DNA of 64,000 nt from Acinetobacter sp. A2. Its GTDB lineage: Bacteria > Pseudomonadota > Gammaproteobacteria > Pseudomonadales > Moraxellaceae. The number at the start of each line of letters is the position of its first letter. The stretch's first letter is position 1. A model generated the notes under the pieces. The model saw nothing but the letters and a program-made list of their open reading frames with translations, was not told where the DNA came from and did not search any database. This document shows positions 27,373-36,950 of this stretch, one piece after another. Both the position numbers and the translations under genes were made by a program. Where the stretch lies: contig NZ_JAAZQX010000002.1 of assembly GCF_012371325.1 (NCBI RefSeq), positions 62,001-126,000 of the forward strand, given 5' to 3'.

Positions 27373-27965
27373 TGCGTCTTGATCAGCAACTTGCCGAAAA
27401 GTGGATTAAACCGAATTCTAAAGTACTCGATTTAGGTTGTGGCGATGGAGAACTGTTGGCTCACATGAGCAAACAGCACAATATTCGTGCCTACGGATTA
27501 GAAATTGATCAAGAAAAGATTGCAATTGCGATCAGTCGCGGGTTAAATATCATCCAACAAGACTTGAATTTGGGGCTAAGCCGTTTTGCTGACCAGTCTT
27601 TTGACTATGTGGTCATGGCACAAGCCTTGCAAGCAGTAGATGCACCTGACGTATTATTAAGAGATATGGTACGTGTAGGTAAACAGGCAATTATTACCTT
27701 TCCAAACTTTGCGCATTGGAAGACTCGTTCTTTTCTTGCTCTAAAAGGGAAAATGCCTGTTTCAGAAGCATTGCCATATATGTGGTATAACACCCCGAAT
27801 ATTCATTTATGTACGTTTCGTGATTTTGAAGCACTTTGTGCCGAAAATAATATTCGAATTATTAACCGACTTGCCGTGAATGGGAATCAACAAGATAGTT
27901 TACTCAGTAAACATCTGCCTAATCTGTTTGGTGAAGTCGCAATTTATCGAGTGAGCGCTCTATGA
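27372..27965 (+). CDS. metW: MetW, methionine biosynthesis methyltransferase-like protein
   Basis: 197 residues. The SAM-binding motif VLDLGCGDGELLAH is near residue 20, followed by GLEIDQEKI and the family stretch VDAPDVLLRDMVRVG and ITFPNFAHWKTR. MetW is coupled to MetX in many proteobacteria and is reported to support its activity; the exact reaction is unsettled. Its ATG overlaps the metX stop and its TGA overlaps the start of the next gene (ATGA). Confidence 0.94.
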   Translation: MRLDQQLAEKWIKPNSKVLDLGCGDGELLAHMSKQHNIRAYGLEIDQEKIAIAISRGLNIIQQDLNLGLSRFADQSFDYVVMAQALQAVDAPDVLLRDMVRVGKQAIITFPNFAHWKTRSFLALKGKMPVSEALPYMWYNTPNIHLCTFRDFEALCAENNIRIINRLAVNGNQQDSLLSKHLPNLFGEVAIYRVSAL

Positions 27966-28549
27966 AAAAACTATTATTAAGCACCACGCTATTGGTTGGA
28001 CTGTTGAGCATTCAAGCCCATGCAGATTATGTTCCGCCATCTTCTGTAGCAAGCCAAGCAGCACAATATTCTGTGATGGATATTAACGGCTTGATGAAAG
28101 CAGCCAAAGCAGGTCAAGCAGGCGCACAATTTTACTTAGCGACTAAATATCAACAAGGTAAAGACGTACAGCAAGACAGCCGTCAAGCGTTTGCTTGGTA
28201 CAAAGCTGCTGCAGATCAAGGTTTATCTGCAGCACAATTGAATGTTGGCCGTATGTTGGCAGATGGCATTGGCACGAAAAAAGATGAAATCTTGGCGCGT
28301 CAATATTTTGAAAAAGCAGCCAGTCGTGGCGACAACCGCGCAAGCTTTAACCTTGCCATGATGGAAGAGCAAAAGAAAAACTATATGGGTGCATATCAGT
28401 GGTATGAATTATCTACCCGTGATGGCATGCTCGATAACAAAGTGATTTCTCTGTCTGAAGGTAAGAAAACTGCATTGGCAGCGAACTTGACTCAAGAACA
28501 AATTCGTCAAGCACGTGACCGTGCTGACAAGTGGATTCAAGCGCAATAA
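27962..28549 (+). CDS. Exported Sel1-like repeat protein
   Basis: 195 residues with a Sec signal peptide (MKKLLLSTTLLVG, cleavage after AHA at ~residue 21). The mature part has Sel1-like (TPR-type) repeats: AGAQFYLATKYQQGKDVQQD, AFAWYKAAADQGLSAAQLNV and ARQYFEKAASRGDNRASFNL, each a helical pair of about 36 residues. Such repeats bind other proteins; the partner is unknown. The start overlaps metW by four bases, so it is cotranscribed with metX-metW, though a link to methionine is not evident. Confidence 0.85.
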   Translation: MKKLLLSTTLLVGLLSIQAHADYVPPSSVASQAAQYSVMDINGLMKAAKAGQAGAQFYLATKYQQGKDVQQDSRQAFAWYKAAADQGLSAAQLNVGRMLADGIGTKKDEILARQYFEKAASRGDNRASFNLAMMEEQKKNYMGAYQWYELSTRDGMLDNKVISLSEGKKTALAANLTQEQIRQARDRADKWIQAQ

Positions 28550-28572
28550 ATCTAACCGCGTTTAATTTCATT

Positions 28573-28594
28573 AAAAGCACCTTCGGGTGCTTTT
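28573..28594. terminator. Bidirectional terminator
   Basis: Stem AAAAGCACC/GGTGCTTTT with a TTCG tetraloop between the converging Sel1 gene (plus) and the zinc-ribbon gene (minus). A and T runs on both sides fit use in both directions. Confidence 0.85.
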
Positions 28595-28599
28595 ATATT

Positions 28600-28845
28600 T
28601 TATTCAAAATAAGCCTGATGCATGGCCTTTAGCAGTTCAGGGGTTAATGCTTCTACCGATGCAGAACCCAATACGGCGTCTATACCACAATGCGGGCAAA
28701 TAGCCGTTTGCTCGTCATCACACCAATCTTCAATTTCACTATAGTCAAAAATTTTAAGACAATAAAAGCAACCACAACGCTCACTTTGCTGGAGTAATGT
28801 ACGATGCTGACTTGAATCACGATATAGTTCTGAAATTTTGCTCAC
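28600..28845 (-). CDS. Small cysteine-rich zinc-ribbon-like protein
   Basis: 81 residues, cytoplasmic. The spaced cysteines (CGCFYC at ~residues 24-29, AICPHCGID at ~48-56) look like a zinc ribbon, with WCDDEQ between. The acidic N-terminal half begins MSKISELYRDSSQHR. The codon use and terminator at its end support a real gene. Related short proteins are known in many proteobacteria but have no assigned role. It is divergent from rdgB. Confidence 0.75.
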   Translation of the reverse strand: MSKISELYRDSSQHRTLLQQSERCGCFYCLKIFDYSEIEDWCDDEQTAICPHCGIDAVLGSASVEALTPELLKAMHQAYFE

Positions 28846-28951
28846 ACTTGCCCCCTTCTACTTTTTAAAAATAAATCTATGCAAGATTAACCTTTTAAAT
28901 CTGAAAAATCCGTTAAAATATGCCCTATTGTTTTCAATTTAGATCTAAATT

Positions 28952-29578
28952 ATGACTGCAACTGATTGGCGCGCTCAAGGAACTTTGGTTTTAGCAAGCA
29001 ATAACAAAGGCAAAATTGCAGAATTTGAAACCTTGTTTGCACAGCTCGATTTACCTGTACAGGTGATTCCGCAAGGTCAGCTCAATATTGAAGATGCGGT
29101 GGAAGATGGTTTGAGCTTTGTCGAAAATGCCATTTTAAAAGCTCGCCATGCCGCAAAAATTTCAGGCAAGCCAGCCATTGCCGATGATTCAGGTTTATGT
29201 GTGCCAATTTTAGGTGGTGCACCAGGCATTTATTCTGCACGTTTTGCAGGCGAACACGGCAATGATGCTGCCAACAATGAAAAACTGCTCAATAAACTCA
29301 AACCACTACGTCAAGATGGTGAAGCCATTGAAGGCATGTTTGTCTGTGTTTTAGCCTTGGTTGAACATGCCGATGACCCACTCCCTAAAATATTTCAGGG
29401 GATTTGGAAAGGGGAAATTTTAGCAGAAACCCGTGGTGAAAATGGTTTTGGCTATGACCCACTGTTTTGGTTACCTGAATTGGGTGTGTCGAGTGCTGAG
29501 ATGTCGAAAGCAGAAAAAAATAAAATCAGCCATCGTGGTCAGGCCATGCAACAGTTTAAAGATAGCCTACAAGCTTAA
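28952..29578 (+). CDS. rdgB: XTP/dITP diphosphatase (Ham1/RdgB family)
   Basis: 208 residues. It hydrolyses non-canonical purine nucleotides (dITP, XTP) to the monophosphate, which keeps them out of DNA. Family motifs: VLASNNKGKIAEFETL (substrate loop), SFVENAILKARHAA, IADDSGLCVPILGGAPGIYSARF and GENGFGYDPLFWLPE. A hairpin with T-run follows at 29624-29655. Confidence 0.95.
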   Translation: MTATDWRAQGTLVLASNNKGKIAEFETLFAQLDLPVQVIPQGQLNIEDAVEDGLSFVENAILKARHAAKISGKPAIADDSGLCVPILGGAPGIYSARFAGEHGNDAANNEKLLNKLKPLRQDGEAIEGMFVCVLALVEHADDPLPKIFQGIWKGEILAETRGENGFGYDPLFWLPELGVSSAEMSKAEKNKISHRGQAMQQFKDSLQA

Positions 29579-29620
29579 TTGCATGAACATCTATTAAGTC
29601 GAATCTTAATTGCTCAAATA

Positions 29621-29655
29621 CAACAGCCTGCGGTCATGTACAGGCTGTTTCTTTT
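29621..29655 (+). terminator. Terminator after rdgB
   Basis: ACAGCCTG/CAGGCTGT stem with a 10-base loop followed by TTTCTTTTT, 43 bases after the rdgB stop. Confidence 0.75.
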
Positions 29656-29762
29656 TCCAAATTTATATTCTTTAATCCCCTGTCTTTAAATCGCAACACA
29701 TTCGTCACCGCATTGTCATACAGACCTGTTGAGATAGGCTCAACTAATGAGAGGTCTAAATC

Positions 29763-29987
29763 ATGGCAGGATTATCTATTTGGCACGTGCTGATTTTTGC
29801 AATTGTGGTCATTTTATTATTTGGTACATCTAAACTGAAAAACTTAGGTAAAGATGTCGGTGGTGCAGTCAAAGATTTTAAAAAATCAATTAAAGACGAT
29901 GAAGCTGAAACAGCTCAACTCAAAGAACCTCGTACCATCGAACATCAGGCCAACAGCAGTGATGTCAATTCGACAGTAAAACACTAA
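29763..29987 (+). CDS. tatA: Sec-independent translocase subunit TatA
   Basis: 74 residues. One N-terminal membrane helix ([16 protein letters not shown], ~residues 6-21), then the conserved hinge [22 protein letters not shown] and an amphipathic helix, ending in a polar tail. TatA multimerises to form the pore for folded proteins. GAGGT lies ten bases before the start. It is the first gene of tatABC, 18 bases ahead of tatB. Confidence 0.96.
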   Translation: MAGLSIWHVLIFAIVVILLFGTSKLKNLGKDVGGAVKDFKKSIKDDEAETAQLKEPRTIEHQANSSDVNSTVKH

Positions 29988-30005
29988 GGCTGAGGGTTTG
30001 AGATT

Positions 30006-30467
30006 ATGCTCAATATTGGAATGACGGAACTGCTGATTTTCGGCATCATTGCATTATTGGTGCTGGGTCCTGAGAAACTTCCAGAAGCTGCGCGTTTTGT
30101 CGGAAAATGGTATGGCAAAATAAAACGTATGGTCAGCAATGTTCAAAACGACATCGACCGTGAATTGCGTTTATCTGAATTACGTGAACAAATGCAGCAA
30201 GAAATGGCACGTATTCAAGAGCTTGAGGCAAAAATGCAGGCTCAGATGTCTGAAATGAAAAATGAAAAAATCTTTGATGATGCAAAATCATCGACAGACT
30301 CAAAACAGGCATCTTTAAACAACTTACAACAGCAGTTTTATCAACCTGTTGAAAATACAGAAAAACAGTGCATGGTACGCATCCCTAAAGCGCCAGTACG
30401 GACTGCATCAGCATCTATCTCCCCCATTCAAAATACAATATATACTGAAATGAAGGTCGCGGTATGA
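30006..30467 (+). CDS. tatB: Sec-independent translocase subunit TatB
   Basis: 153 residues, between a TatA and a typical TatB in length. Starts MLNIGMTELLIFGIIALLVLGPEKLPEAAR, the TatB signature with Glu at position 8 and the GPEKLP hinge. A long charged helix follows (EQMQQEMARIQELEAKMQAQ). TatB and TatC form the receptor for twin-arginine signal peptides. It overlaps tatC by four bases (ATGA). Confidence 0.94.
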   Translation: MLNIGMTELLIFGIIALLVLGPEKLPEAARFVGKWYGKIKRMVSNVQNDIDRELRLSELREQMQQEMARIQELEAKMQAQMSEMKNEKIFDDAKSSTDSKQASLNNLQQQFYQPVENTEKQCMVRIPKAPVRTASASISPIQNTIYTEMKVAV

Positions 30468-31249
30468 GTCAGCCCAATTCTACTCAGCTTCCTCATTTGG
30501 TGGTGAAGTCTGAGCAACCTGCATTAGAAGAAATGCCAATTACCAAGCACCTGATGGTGCTGCGTAAGCATCTTTTTAAAATTGTCGGGTTAATTATTGC
30601 CTTATTCTTTTGTTTATTGCCATTTGCCAATAAAACCTATCAGGTCTTATCAGAGCCCTTACGTGCGCAATTGCCACATACATCGACCATGATTGCAACC
30701 GATGTCACGGCAACCTTTATGGCGCCATTTAAACTGAACTTTTTTGTGGCGCTGCTGATAGCGATGCCATTTATTTTGTATCAGCTTTGGGCATTCGTAA
30801 AACCTGCACTATATGAGAAAGAAAAAAGTTTGGCCTTACCTTTGTTGATTGGCAGTATTTGTCTGTTTTATATCGGCATCAGTTTTGCCTATTTTGTTGC
30901 ACTGCCTTCAATCTTGCACTTTTTTATTAGTGTGTCGCCTGAAACAGTTGCACCCATGACGGATATTAATAGCTACCTCACATTTTGTTTAAAGTTATTT
31001 TTGGTTTTTGGTTTCACCTTTGAAATTCCAATTGTCACTCTTTTACTCATTATGATTGGTGTGGTGTCTACCCAAACGCTGATTGAAAAACGCCGTTTTA
31101 TTATTGTCGGCTGTTTTTTTGTCGCTATGTTTGTAACTCCACCCGATGCTCTTTCAATGATCATGCTTGCCATTCCGATGTGGATGTTATTTGAAATTGG
31201 TTTATTCTTTGGCAAATTAATTGAGAAGCGTCGAATCAGTCATAACTAA
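30464..31249 (+). CDS. tatC: Sec-independent translocase subunit TatC
   Basis: 261 residues with six membrane spans. Conserved features include the start of the first helix (MPITKHLMVLRKHLFKIVG), the FMAPFKLNFFVALLIAMPFILYQLW region around the second span (key residues F, P, Y, Q) and the YEKEKS loop. It is the signal-peptide receptor of the Tat system. A terminator follows 18 bases later, then a Tat-dependent phosphatase gene. Confidence 0.95.
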   Translation: MSQPNSTQLPHLVVKSEQPALEEMPITKHLMVLRKHLFKIVGLIIALFFCLLPFANKTYQVLSEPLRAQLPHTSTMIATDVTATFMAPFKLNFFVALLIAMPFILYQLWAFVKPALYEKEKSLALPLLIGSICLFYIGISFAYFVALPSILHFFISVSPETVAPMTDINSYLTFCLKLFLVFGFTFEIPIVTLLLIMIGVVSTQTLIEKRRFIIVGCFFVAMFVTPPDALSMIMLAIPMWMLFEIGLFFGKLIEKRRISHN

Positions 31250-31266
31250 ATAAGATATTGAATTTT

Positions 31267-31294
31267 AAAAAGAAGCAATCATTGCTTCTTTTTT
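31267..31294 (+). terminator. Terminator after tatABC
   Basis: Stem AAAAAGAAGCAAT/ATTGCTTCTTTTT around one base, with six T. It separates tatABC from phoX, so the latter needs its own promoter. Confidence 0.85.
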
Positions 31295-31331
31295 ATGGCT
31301 GCTGTTTTGCGCCCTAGCGGATTTAACCAGT

Positions 31332-31360
31332 TTGACACATAAGCTTAACCCGCATGTCAT
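31332..31360 (+). promoter_or_regulatory. Candidate promoter for the PhoX-family gene
   Basis: Perfect -35 TTGACA (31332-31337), 17 bases, then TGTCAT (31355-31360), a 4-of-6 match to TATAAT. It lies 60 bases before the start codon. No paired Pho box is present; TGTCAT occurs only once. Confidence 0.45.
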
Positions 31361-31420
31361 GTTTAGCCACTAATTTACATATAACTTTCAAACCACCAAG
31401 CGAATTTGCTAGGAAAAAAA

Positions 31421-33703
31421 ATGACTGATCAAATGCCTTTTAACGATGATTACGATAGTAATAATTCGGGGAATCCAGAGTTTATTGAACTACTCAATAA
31501 ACAAATTACACGCCGTAGTTTAATTAAAAAAACAGCTGGCGGCGCAGTTGCACTTACTTTGGCAACCTCACTGACTGCATGTAGTGATGATGATAATGAC
31601 CAAGCAGCAACTCCAGAACAAGAAATCAAACCAACGTCTACTTTAAAATTTACGCCTGTCAATAAAAATACATCAAATGAGTTTACTGTTCCTGAAGGCT
31701 ATGAAGCACGTGTTTTGTATGCTTTAGGCGATCCGATCATTGATGGTTTAAATGACTGGGATGACAGCCAAATTCCATCAGGTGCATCATTTACCATGCG
31801 TTCAGGCGAATGCCATGACGGTATGACTTACTTTGGTATGGGCAGCAATGGCCGTTATGAAGAACAGCAAGCCAATAAAGGTCTGTTGGTCTTAAACCAT
31901 GAATATGTAGATAGTGCTGACATTATTCACCCAGCAAACCACACCCACGGTTTTGGTGAAAAAGATATTCAGCTCACCACTGGATTAATTTCACGCGTAG
32001 AAGATGAAGCATTACGTGAAATTAACTGTCATGGTGTATCTATCATTGAAGTCAGCAAAGATCTTACACAATCTGTTTCTATTAATAAAAGCTCAGTATT
32101 TAACCGCCGTGTTACTGCAGCAACACCAATAGAACTTCGTGGTCCAGTAAGAGGCGACGTATTAGTACAAAACAAAATCAGCACAGATGGTACTTTCAGC
32201 CTAGGTACAATCAATAACTGTGGTAATGGTTACACCCCATGGGGAACTTACTTAACTACAGAAGAAAACTTTAACCAATATTTCTCTCGTGATGATGAAA
32301 ATCAAACTATTAGTAAAAAATTTGCTTTAGACCGCTATAAAATTCCAAAACTCAGTGAATATAAATGGCATACCGTAGTTGCAACTAAAGCATCTTTAGC
32401 AAGCGATATTACCAAACACGGTAAAATCACAGCCCAAAACGTGCAGTCTTTATATGATCGTTGGATGGTGAAAGCAACTGAAGGTGTTGATGCAACTCAA
32501 GACTTCCGTCACGCAGACAATACTTTTGGCTGGATTGTAGAAATCGACCCATTTGATAACCGTGAGCTTCCTGTTAAACGTACCGCATTAGGTCGTTTTG
32601 CGCACGAAGACTGCCGTGTGAGCCGTGCAATCCCAAATCAACCATTAGCTTTCTATATGGGTGATGACTCACGTGGTGAGTACATTTATAAGTTCGTTTC
32701 AGATGCAAAATGGAATCCTGAAGATATCAACGGTGGCTATGCTATTGGTGATAAATACATGAACAGCGGTAAGCTGTATGTTGCAAAATTCAATTTTGAT
32801 GAAAGCACTCAGAAAGCGACTGGTGAATGGATTGAACTAAATATCAATAATCCAAAAATATCTGGTTACTTAAAATACAAATTTGCAAACCAAGCTGACG
32901 TGTTAGTCAATGCGCGTATTGCAGGTGATGCTGTTGGTGCAACTAAAATGGACCGTCCTGAGTGGGTTGCTGTTAACCCTCACAACGGTGAAGTCTATGT
33001 GACGTTGACCAACAACTCAGAACGTGGCACAACACATGACGTTGATGCAGCCAACCCACGTCAATATATTGATACTATTATTAAAAAAGATAAAAAATCT
33101 GCACAATACGGCAACGTCAATGGACATATTATCCGCTTCCGTGAAAAAGGTGACACAGTTTCTGCTCTTGAATTTGAATGGGATATTTTCTTATTTGGCG
33201 CAGAAGCAAACGCACATAAATCAGTGAACCTTTCAGGTTTAAATGATAACAACGACTTCTCAAGTCCAGATGGTATGTGGTTTGACCCACGTGGCGTACT
33301 TTGGATTCAAACCGATGATGGTGCTTACACAGACAAAACCAACTGTATGATGTTAGCCGCTTTGCCAGGTACGATCGGTGATGGTGAAATCAAAACCGCT
33401 GCAGCAGGTGACCGTCTCCAATCAACACCAGTGGGTGCCAAACTAGATGACACTAAATTCCGTCGTTTCTTAACAGGTCCAAGTGGTTGTGAAATTACAG
33501 GTGTAACCATGACGCCTGACTACAAAGCAATCTTTGTCAACGTTCAACACCCAGGTGGTGTATGGCCATCAAATCACGGCGACAACCTGAGTAAAGGTAA
33601 AGGCACACGTCCTCGTTCTGCGACCGTAGTCATCACCCGTAAAGACGGCGGTGAAATTGCTGGTGAAGGCTTAATCCAAACTGAAGAAACAGCAAAACTA
33701 TAA
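31421..33703 (+). CDS. PhoX-family phosphatase (DUF839), Tat-exported lipoprotein
   Basis: 760 residues from ATG at 31421 (AGGA seven bases upstream; a TTG five codons earlier is less likely). The signal peptide is a twin-arginine type with ITRRSLIKK (Arg31-Arg32) after a long polar N-region, a hydrophobic core, and a lipobox LTAC (Cys54), so the product should be folded in the cytoplasm, exported by TatABC and lipidated. The PhoX/DUF839 body has NCGNGYTPWGTYLT (~residues 264-277), FAHEDCRVS, GWIVEIDPFD and PEWVAVNPHNGEVYVTLTNN. Relatives are Ca/Fe-dependent alkaline phosphatases. It lies just after tatABC. Confidence 0.85.
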   Translation: MTDQMPFNDDYDSNNSGNPEFIELLNKQITRRSLIKKTAGGAVALTLATSLTACSDDDNDQAATPEQEIKPTSTLKFTPVNKNTSNEFTVPEGYEARVLYALGDPIIDGLNDWDDSQIPSGASFTMRSGECHDGMTYFGMGSNGRYEEQQANKGLLVLNHEYVDSADIIHPANHTHGFGEKDIQLTTGLISRVEDEALREINCHGVSIIEVSKDLTQSVSINKSSVFNRRVTAATPIELRGPVRGDVLVQNKISTDGTFSLGTINNCGNGYTPWGTYLTTEENFNQYFSRDDENQTISKKFALDRYKIPKLSEYKWHTVVATKASLASDITKHGKITAQNVQSLYDRWMVKATEGVDATQDFRHADNTFGWIVEIDPFDNRELPVKRTALGRFAHEDCRVSRAIPNQPLAFYMGDDSRGEYIYKFVSDAKWNPEDINGGYAIGDKYMNSGKLYVAKFNFDESTQKATGEWIELNINNPKISGYLKYKFANQADVLVNARIAGDAVGATKMDRPEWVAVNPHNGEVYVTLTNNSERGTTHDVDAANPRQYIDTIIKKDKKSAQYGNVNGHIIRFREKGDTVSALEFEWDIFLFGAEANAHKSVNLSGLNDNNDFSSPDGMWFDPRGVLWIQTDDGAYTDKTNCMMLAALPGTIGDGEIKTAAAGDRLQSTPVGAKLDDTKFRRFLTGPSGCEITGVTMTPDYKAIFVNVQHPGGVWPSNHGDNLSKGKGTRPRSATVVITRKDGGEIAGEGLIQTEETAKL

Positions 33704-33716
33704 TCTAGCGACAATC

Positions 33717-33747
33717 AAAAAATGCCGACACCATGTCGGCATTTTTT
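33717..33747. terminator. Bidirectional terminator between phoX and the NRDE gene
   Basis: Stem AAAAAATGCCGACA/TGTCGGCATTTTTT (14 bp, loop CCA). On the minus strand it begins at the NRDE stop codon (TAA at 33748-33746). Confidence 0.88.
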
Positions 33748-34528
33748 ATGCTTCAATCTTCACTTGCTGTCGTACAATCGTTCCTTTTTGCTCACCATAT
33801 TGGGTCTTTTCCAACCATATAAACTGCTGTGCTTGCATACATAAAAAGTTAGAACTGCGTGTGCCATACACTGGACTTTGAATAAAAGTCGATGACAATA
33901 ACGCTTCCATCTCCAAGGCAATACCCGTTTGTGGTAACAACTCATTTGCAACTTTTCGCTCATCTTGCAAAATATCCCACACCGCTGCATGAAGGCTTGT
34001 TTGAGCCATATCTGGCAATTGCATCATGGGTAAAAATTCCTGAGTAAAACGCTTACGCAAACGTGCGGTTTTTTCCCAAGGGTCACTCATCAGTCCATTC
34101 GACACCACATACACACCTTTGGCCAACACTTGCGGTGCTTCGCCACGGTTACTCATATACACCGCTTGGGTGGTATCGCCTACAAATAAATTAAAACCTG
34201 CATATTCACATTGCTGTTTTTCTAAGTTTTGAGCAAAACGGATAGGGGTTTGTTCAGATTCCAAAAAAGCCTGAATAATATGCCCACGTGAGGTTGGATA
34301 TTCTGTTGTCTCTCGACCATCACGATAATTGGTAATCACTGCCCAACGACCAGACTGAGTAATGCCCATCCACGTACCACCCGACTCTAAATCCTGTCCT
34401 GCAATAATCGGACTATGAGGCCACGCTGCCAGTGCCTCTGTTGGCCGCCGATAAAACTCATCCCGATTAGAAATCAGACATAGTGGAGTGTCTGCCAAGA
34501 CCTGCCAAGCCAATGCCACAATACACAT
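33746..34528 (-). CDS. NRDE (TANGO2-like) family protein
   Basis: 260 residues, beginning MCIVALAWQ with Cys2 that becomes N-terminal after Met removal, as in Ntn-type folds, and the family signature SNRDEFYRRPTEAL (~residues 20-33). Further matches: GGTWMGITQSGRWAVITNYR and VSNGLMSDPWEK. Human TANGO2 shares the domain and is linked to lipid and heme metabolism, but the bacterial function is unknown. It is a single gene convergent with phoX and divergent from lgt. Confidence 0.88.
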   Translation of the reverse strand: MCIVALAWQVLADTPLCLISNRDEFYRRPTEALAAWPHSPIIAGQDLESGGTWMGITQSGRWAVITNYRDGRETTEYPTSRGHIIQAFLESEQTPIRFAQNLEKQQCEYAGFNLFVGDTTQAVYMSNRGEAPQVLAKGVYVVSNGLMSDPWEKTARLRKRFTQEFLPMMQLPDMAQTSLHAAVWDILQDERKVANELLPQTGIALEMEALLSSTFIQSPVYGTRSSNFLCMQAQQFIWLEKTQYGEQKGTIVRQQVKIEA

Positions 34529-34621
34529 AATTTAAACTCTTGATCTTTACACATTGAATGTACAACATTTTTCATTACATTCAGCTAAAATCTGTGCAAA
34601 ACAGAATCACAAGGAACAGGA

Positions 34622-35431
34622 ATGCTCACCTATCCAAATATTGATCCCGTTGCGATTTCGCTCGGGCCTTTGCAAGTCCATTGGTATGGCTTGATGTATT
34701 TACTGGCATTTTTATTTGCATGGGGTTTGGCAACTTATCGTGCCAAACAACGTGGCTGGACTTCAGACATGGTGTCCGACCTAATTTTTTACGGCGCTTT
34801 AGGCGTGGTGATCGGCGGGCGTGTCGGTTATGTCTTCTTTTATGGCTTTGAACAATTTTTGGCAAATCCACTATGGTTATTCCAAGTCTGGACAGGTGGT
34901 ATGAGTTTCCATGGTGGCTTCCTTGGGGTCATGCTGGCTATGCTGTTCTGGTGTAAAAAATACCAGATGACCTGGTTCCAAACCCTGGACTTTATTGCAC
35001 CCTGTGTCCCGACCGGGCTCATGTTTGGACGTATCGGCAACTTTATTGGTGGCGAGTTATATGGCCGTCCGGTCAGTGATCCGAACTTTGCACTGGGCAT
35101 GATTTTCCCGACCGATCCATTGCAGCTGGTACGGCATCCATCGCAGGTGTATCAGGCGCTATTTGAAGGGCTGCTGCTGTTTATTCTGCTGTGGTGGTTC
35201 AGCGCCAAACCGCGTCCACGTATGGCAGTCTCTGCCCTATTCCTAATAGGTTATGGCTTAGCACGCTTTGTAGTCGAGTTTTTCCGAGAGCCAGATCACG
35301 GTCAGCTCTTTATTGCATGGATGAGTAAAGGTCAATTCCTGAGCTTACCAATGATTTTGGTGGGCATGTGGATGATGTGGTATGCCTATCAAAAGAAAAT
35401 TTATGATTGGGGACCGCAGAAGAACAGCTAA
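34622..35431 (+). CDS. lgt: Prolipoprotein diacylglyceryl transferase
   Basis: 269 residues, about seven membrane spans. Lgt attaches diacylglycerol from phosphatidylglycerol to the lipobox cysteine, the first step of lipoprotein maturation. Signature sequences are [26 protein letters not shown] (the essential HGGL-type motif), [19 protein letters not shown] and [13 protein letters not shown]. Several lipoproteins coded in this window (9454, 12829, 31421, 38743 and 52968 genes) would be substrates. Confidence 0.97.
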   Translation: MLTYPNIDPVAISLGPLQVHWYGLMYLLAFLFAWGLATYRAKQRGWTSDMVSDLIFYGALGVVIGGRVGYVFFYGFEQFLANPLWLFQVWTGGMSFHGGFLGVMLAMLFWCKKYQMTWFQTLDFIAPCVPTGLMFGRIGNFIGGELYGRPVSDPNFALGMIFPTDPLQLVRHPSQVYQALFEGLLLFILLWWFSAKPRPRMAVSALFLIGYGLARFVVEFFREPDHGQLFIAWMSKGQFLSLPMILVGMWMMWYAYQKKIYDWGPQKNS

Positions 35432-35461
35432 GCAGCCCTGCACTGCGTATTTGATCTATTC

Positions 35462-35489
35462 AGGCGAAGTCAATCTTCGCCTTTTTTTA
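35462..35489 (+). terminator. Terminator after lgt
   Basis: Stem AGGCGAAG/CTTCGCCT, five-base loop and seven T, about 30 bases after the stop. Confidence 0.88.
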
Positions 35490-35539
35490 TGCTACAGTGC
35501 AAATTCTGAATGCTCATTGAACACAATTGAAGAACTCAA

Positions 35540-35923
35540 ATGCTGGAATTTTGGTTTAACCCTCAGGTTACAGTGCTAAAGAAAATTGCCCTGCTGATTA
35601 TCATTGCCCTAGTCACCGCAGGCCTATACATCTTACAACCACTCCAATTCGATGCAATTTTAATGTTTCTGGCAGCAGGTCTTGTTTTCCTGATTTGCCG
35701 TTACTGTAAAATTCATTTTACTCAGCAACATCCAACAGGCTGGATCGCACGTGTTTTGACTTGGATTCCACTGGCTTTGTTACTCGCATTGATTTTTATG
35801 CAAATTCAACACGGTGAAATCTTAATTTCAGGTGCACAAGGCATTGGCTTTACCGCTTTGGCCATTTGTCTGTTTTCACCGTTGTCTTTGCTGCATCAAC
35901 TTCAAGCTTCCGACACACAATAA
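35540..35923 (+). CDS. Four-span membrane protein of unknown function
   Basis: 127 residues from the ATG at 35540. It has four predicted spans: ~15-32, ~38-55, ~73-88 and ~98-115, with short basic loops (CRYCKIHF). No motif is recognised. It sits alone between lgt and thyA and has no clear ribosome site beyond GAAGAA. Confidence 0.65.
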   Translation: MLEFWFNPQVTVLKKIALLIIIALVTAGLYILQPLQFDAILMFLAAGLVFLICRYCKIHFTQQHPTGWIARVLTWIPLALLLALIFMQIQHGEILISGAQGIGFTALAICLFSPLSLLHQLQASDTQ

Positions 35924-36023
35924 AGTCACAACTTTAAAAACTCTGCTATTATTCTTTCTGATTTATTGAGCCTAGAATGGCCCAGCCCACAAAATATTCA
36001 CTTTTGCTTGACCAGAGAATGCT

Positions 36024-36866
36024 ATGCGCCAGTATTTAGACCTACTCCAACATATTCTTGACCATGGTGGCGATAAAGGCGACCGTACTGGAACTGGCAC
36101 GCGTTCAGTGTTTGGGCATCAAATGCGATTTGACCTAGCGCAAGGCTTTCCCCTGCTCACCACCAAAAAAGTGCATTTCCGTTCAATCGTGATTGAGTTG
36201 TTATGGTTTTTAAAAGGTGATACCAACGTCAAATACCTACAAGAACATAAAGTCAGCATTTGGGATGAATGGTCTACTGCAGAACAAACCGCGCGCTTTG
36301 GCCGTCCTGAAGGTGAACTTGGCCCTGTGTACGGACATCAATGGCGTAACTTTGGTGCTACTCAAAAAGCCGATGGTTTGTATGAGCAAGATGGCTTTGA
36401 CCAAATTGCATGGTTAATCAATGAAATTAAAACCAATCCAAATTCACGTCGTTTGATCGTGTCGGGCTGGAACCCGAAAGAAGCAGGACAAGTGGCGTTA
36501 CCTCCTTGTCATACCCTGTTCCAGTTTTTTGTACACAACGGCAAACTTTCATGTCAGTTGTATCAACGCAGTGCCGATGTGTTTTTAGGTGTACCCTTTA
36601 ATATTGCCAGCTATGCTTTGCTGACCCACATGATTGCACAAGTCTGTGATTTAGAAGTGGGAGATTTTGTCTGGACAGGTGGCGATACCCATTTATATAC
36701 CAACCACTTTGAACAGGCACAGTTACAGCTCAGTCGTGAGCCAATGGCTTTATGTCAGTTAAAATTGAATCCTGAAGTTAAAGATATTTTCGATTTTAAA
36801 TTTGAAGATATTGAAATTGTAGGCTATGAATCACACGCTGCAATTAAAGCACCCGTAGCCGTCTAA
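36024..36866 (+). CDS. thyA: Thymidylate synthase
   Basis: 280 residues. It methylates dUMP to dTMP with methylene-tetrahydrofolate. Conserved features: [28 protein letters not shown], the catalytic Cys in [12 protein letters not shown], the dUMP-binding [17 protein letters not shown] and GDTHLYTNH. The next gene is folA, which regenerates the folate cofactor consumed by ThyA, an arrangement common in bacteria. Confidence 0.97.
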   Translation: MRQYLDLLQHILDHGGDKGDRTGTGTRSVFGHQMRFDLAQGFPLLTTKKVHFRSIVIELLWFLKGDTNVKYLQEHKVSIWDEWSTAEQTARFGRPEGELGPVYGHQWRNFGATQKADGLYEQDGFDQIAWLINEIKTNPNSRRLIVSGWNPKEAGQVALPPCHTLFQFFVHNGKLSCQLYQRSADVFLGVPFNIASYALLTHMIAQVCDLEVGDFVWTGGDTHLYTNHFEQAQLQLSREPMALCQLKLNPEVKDIFDFKFEDIEIVGYESHAAIKAPVAV

Positions 36867-36950
36867 TCAACTGTTCATTCAACATTAAAAAAGCCCTGCT
36901 TTCACGTCCGAAAAGACGCATTGCAGACCCAGAAAATACGAGCCAAATTT

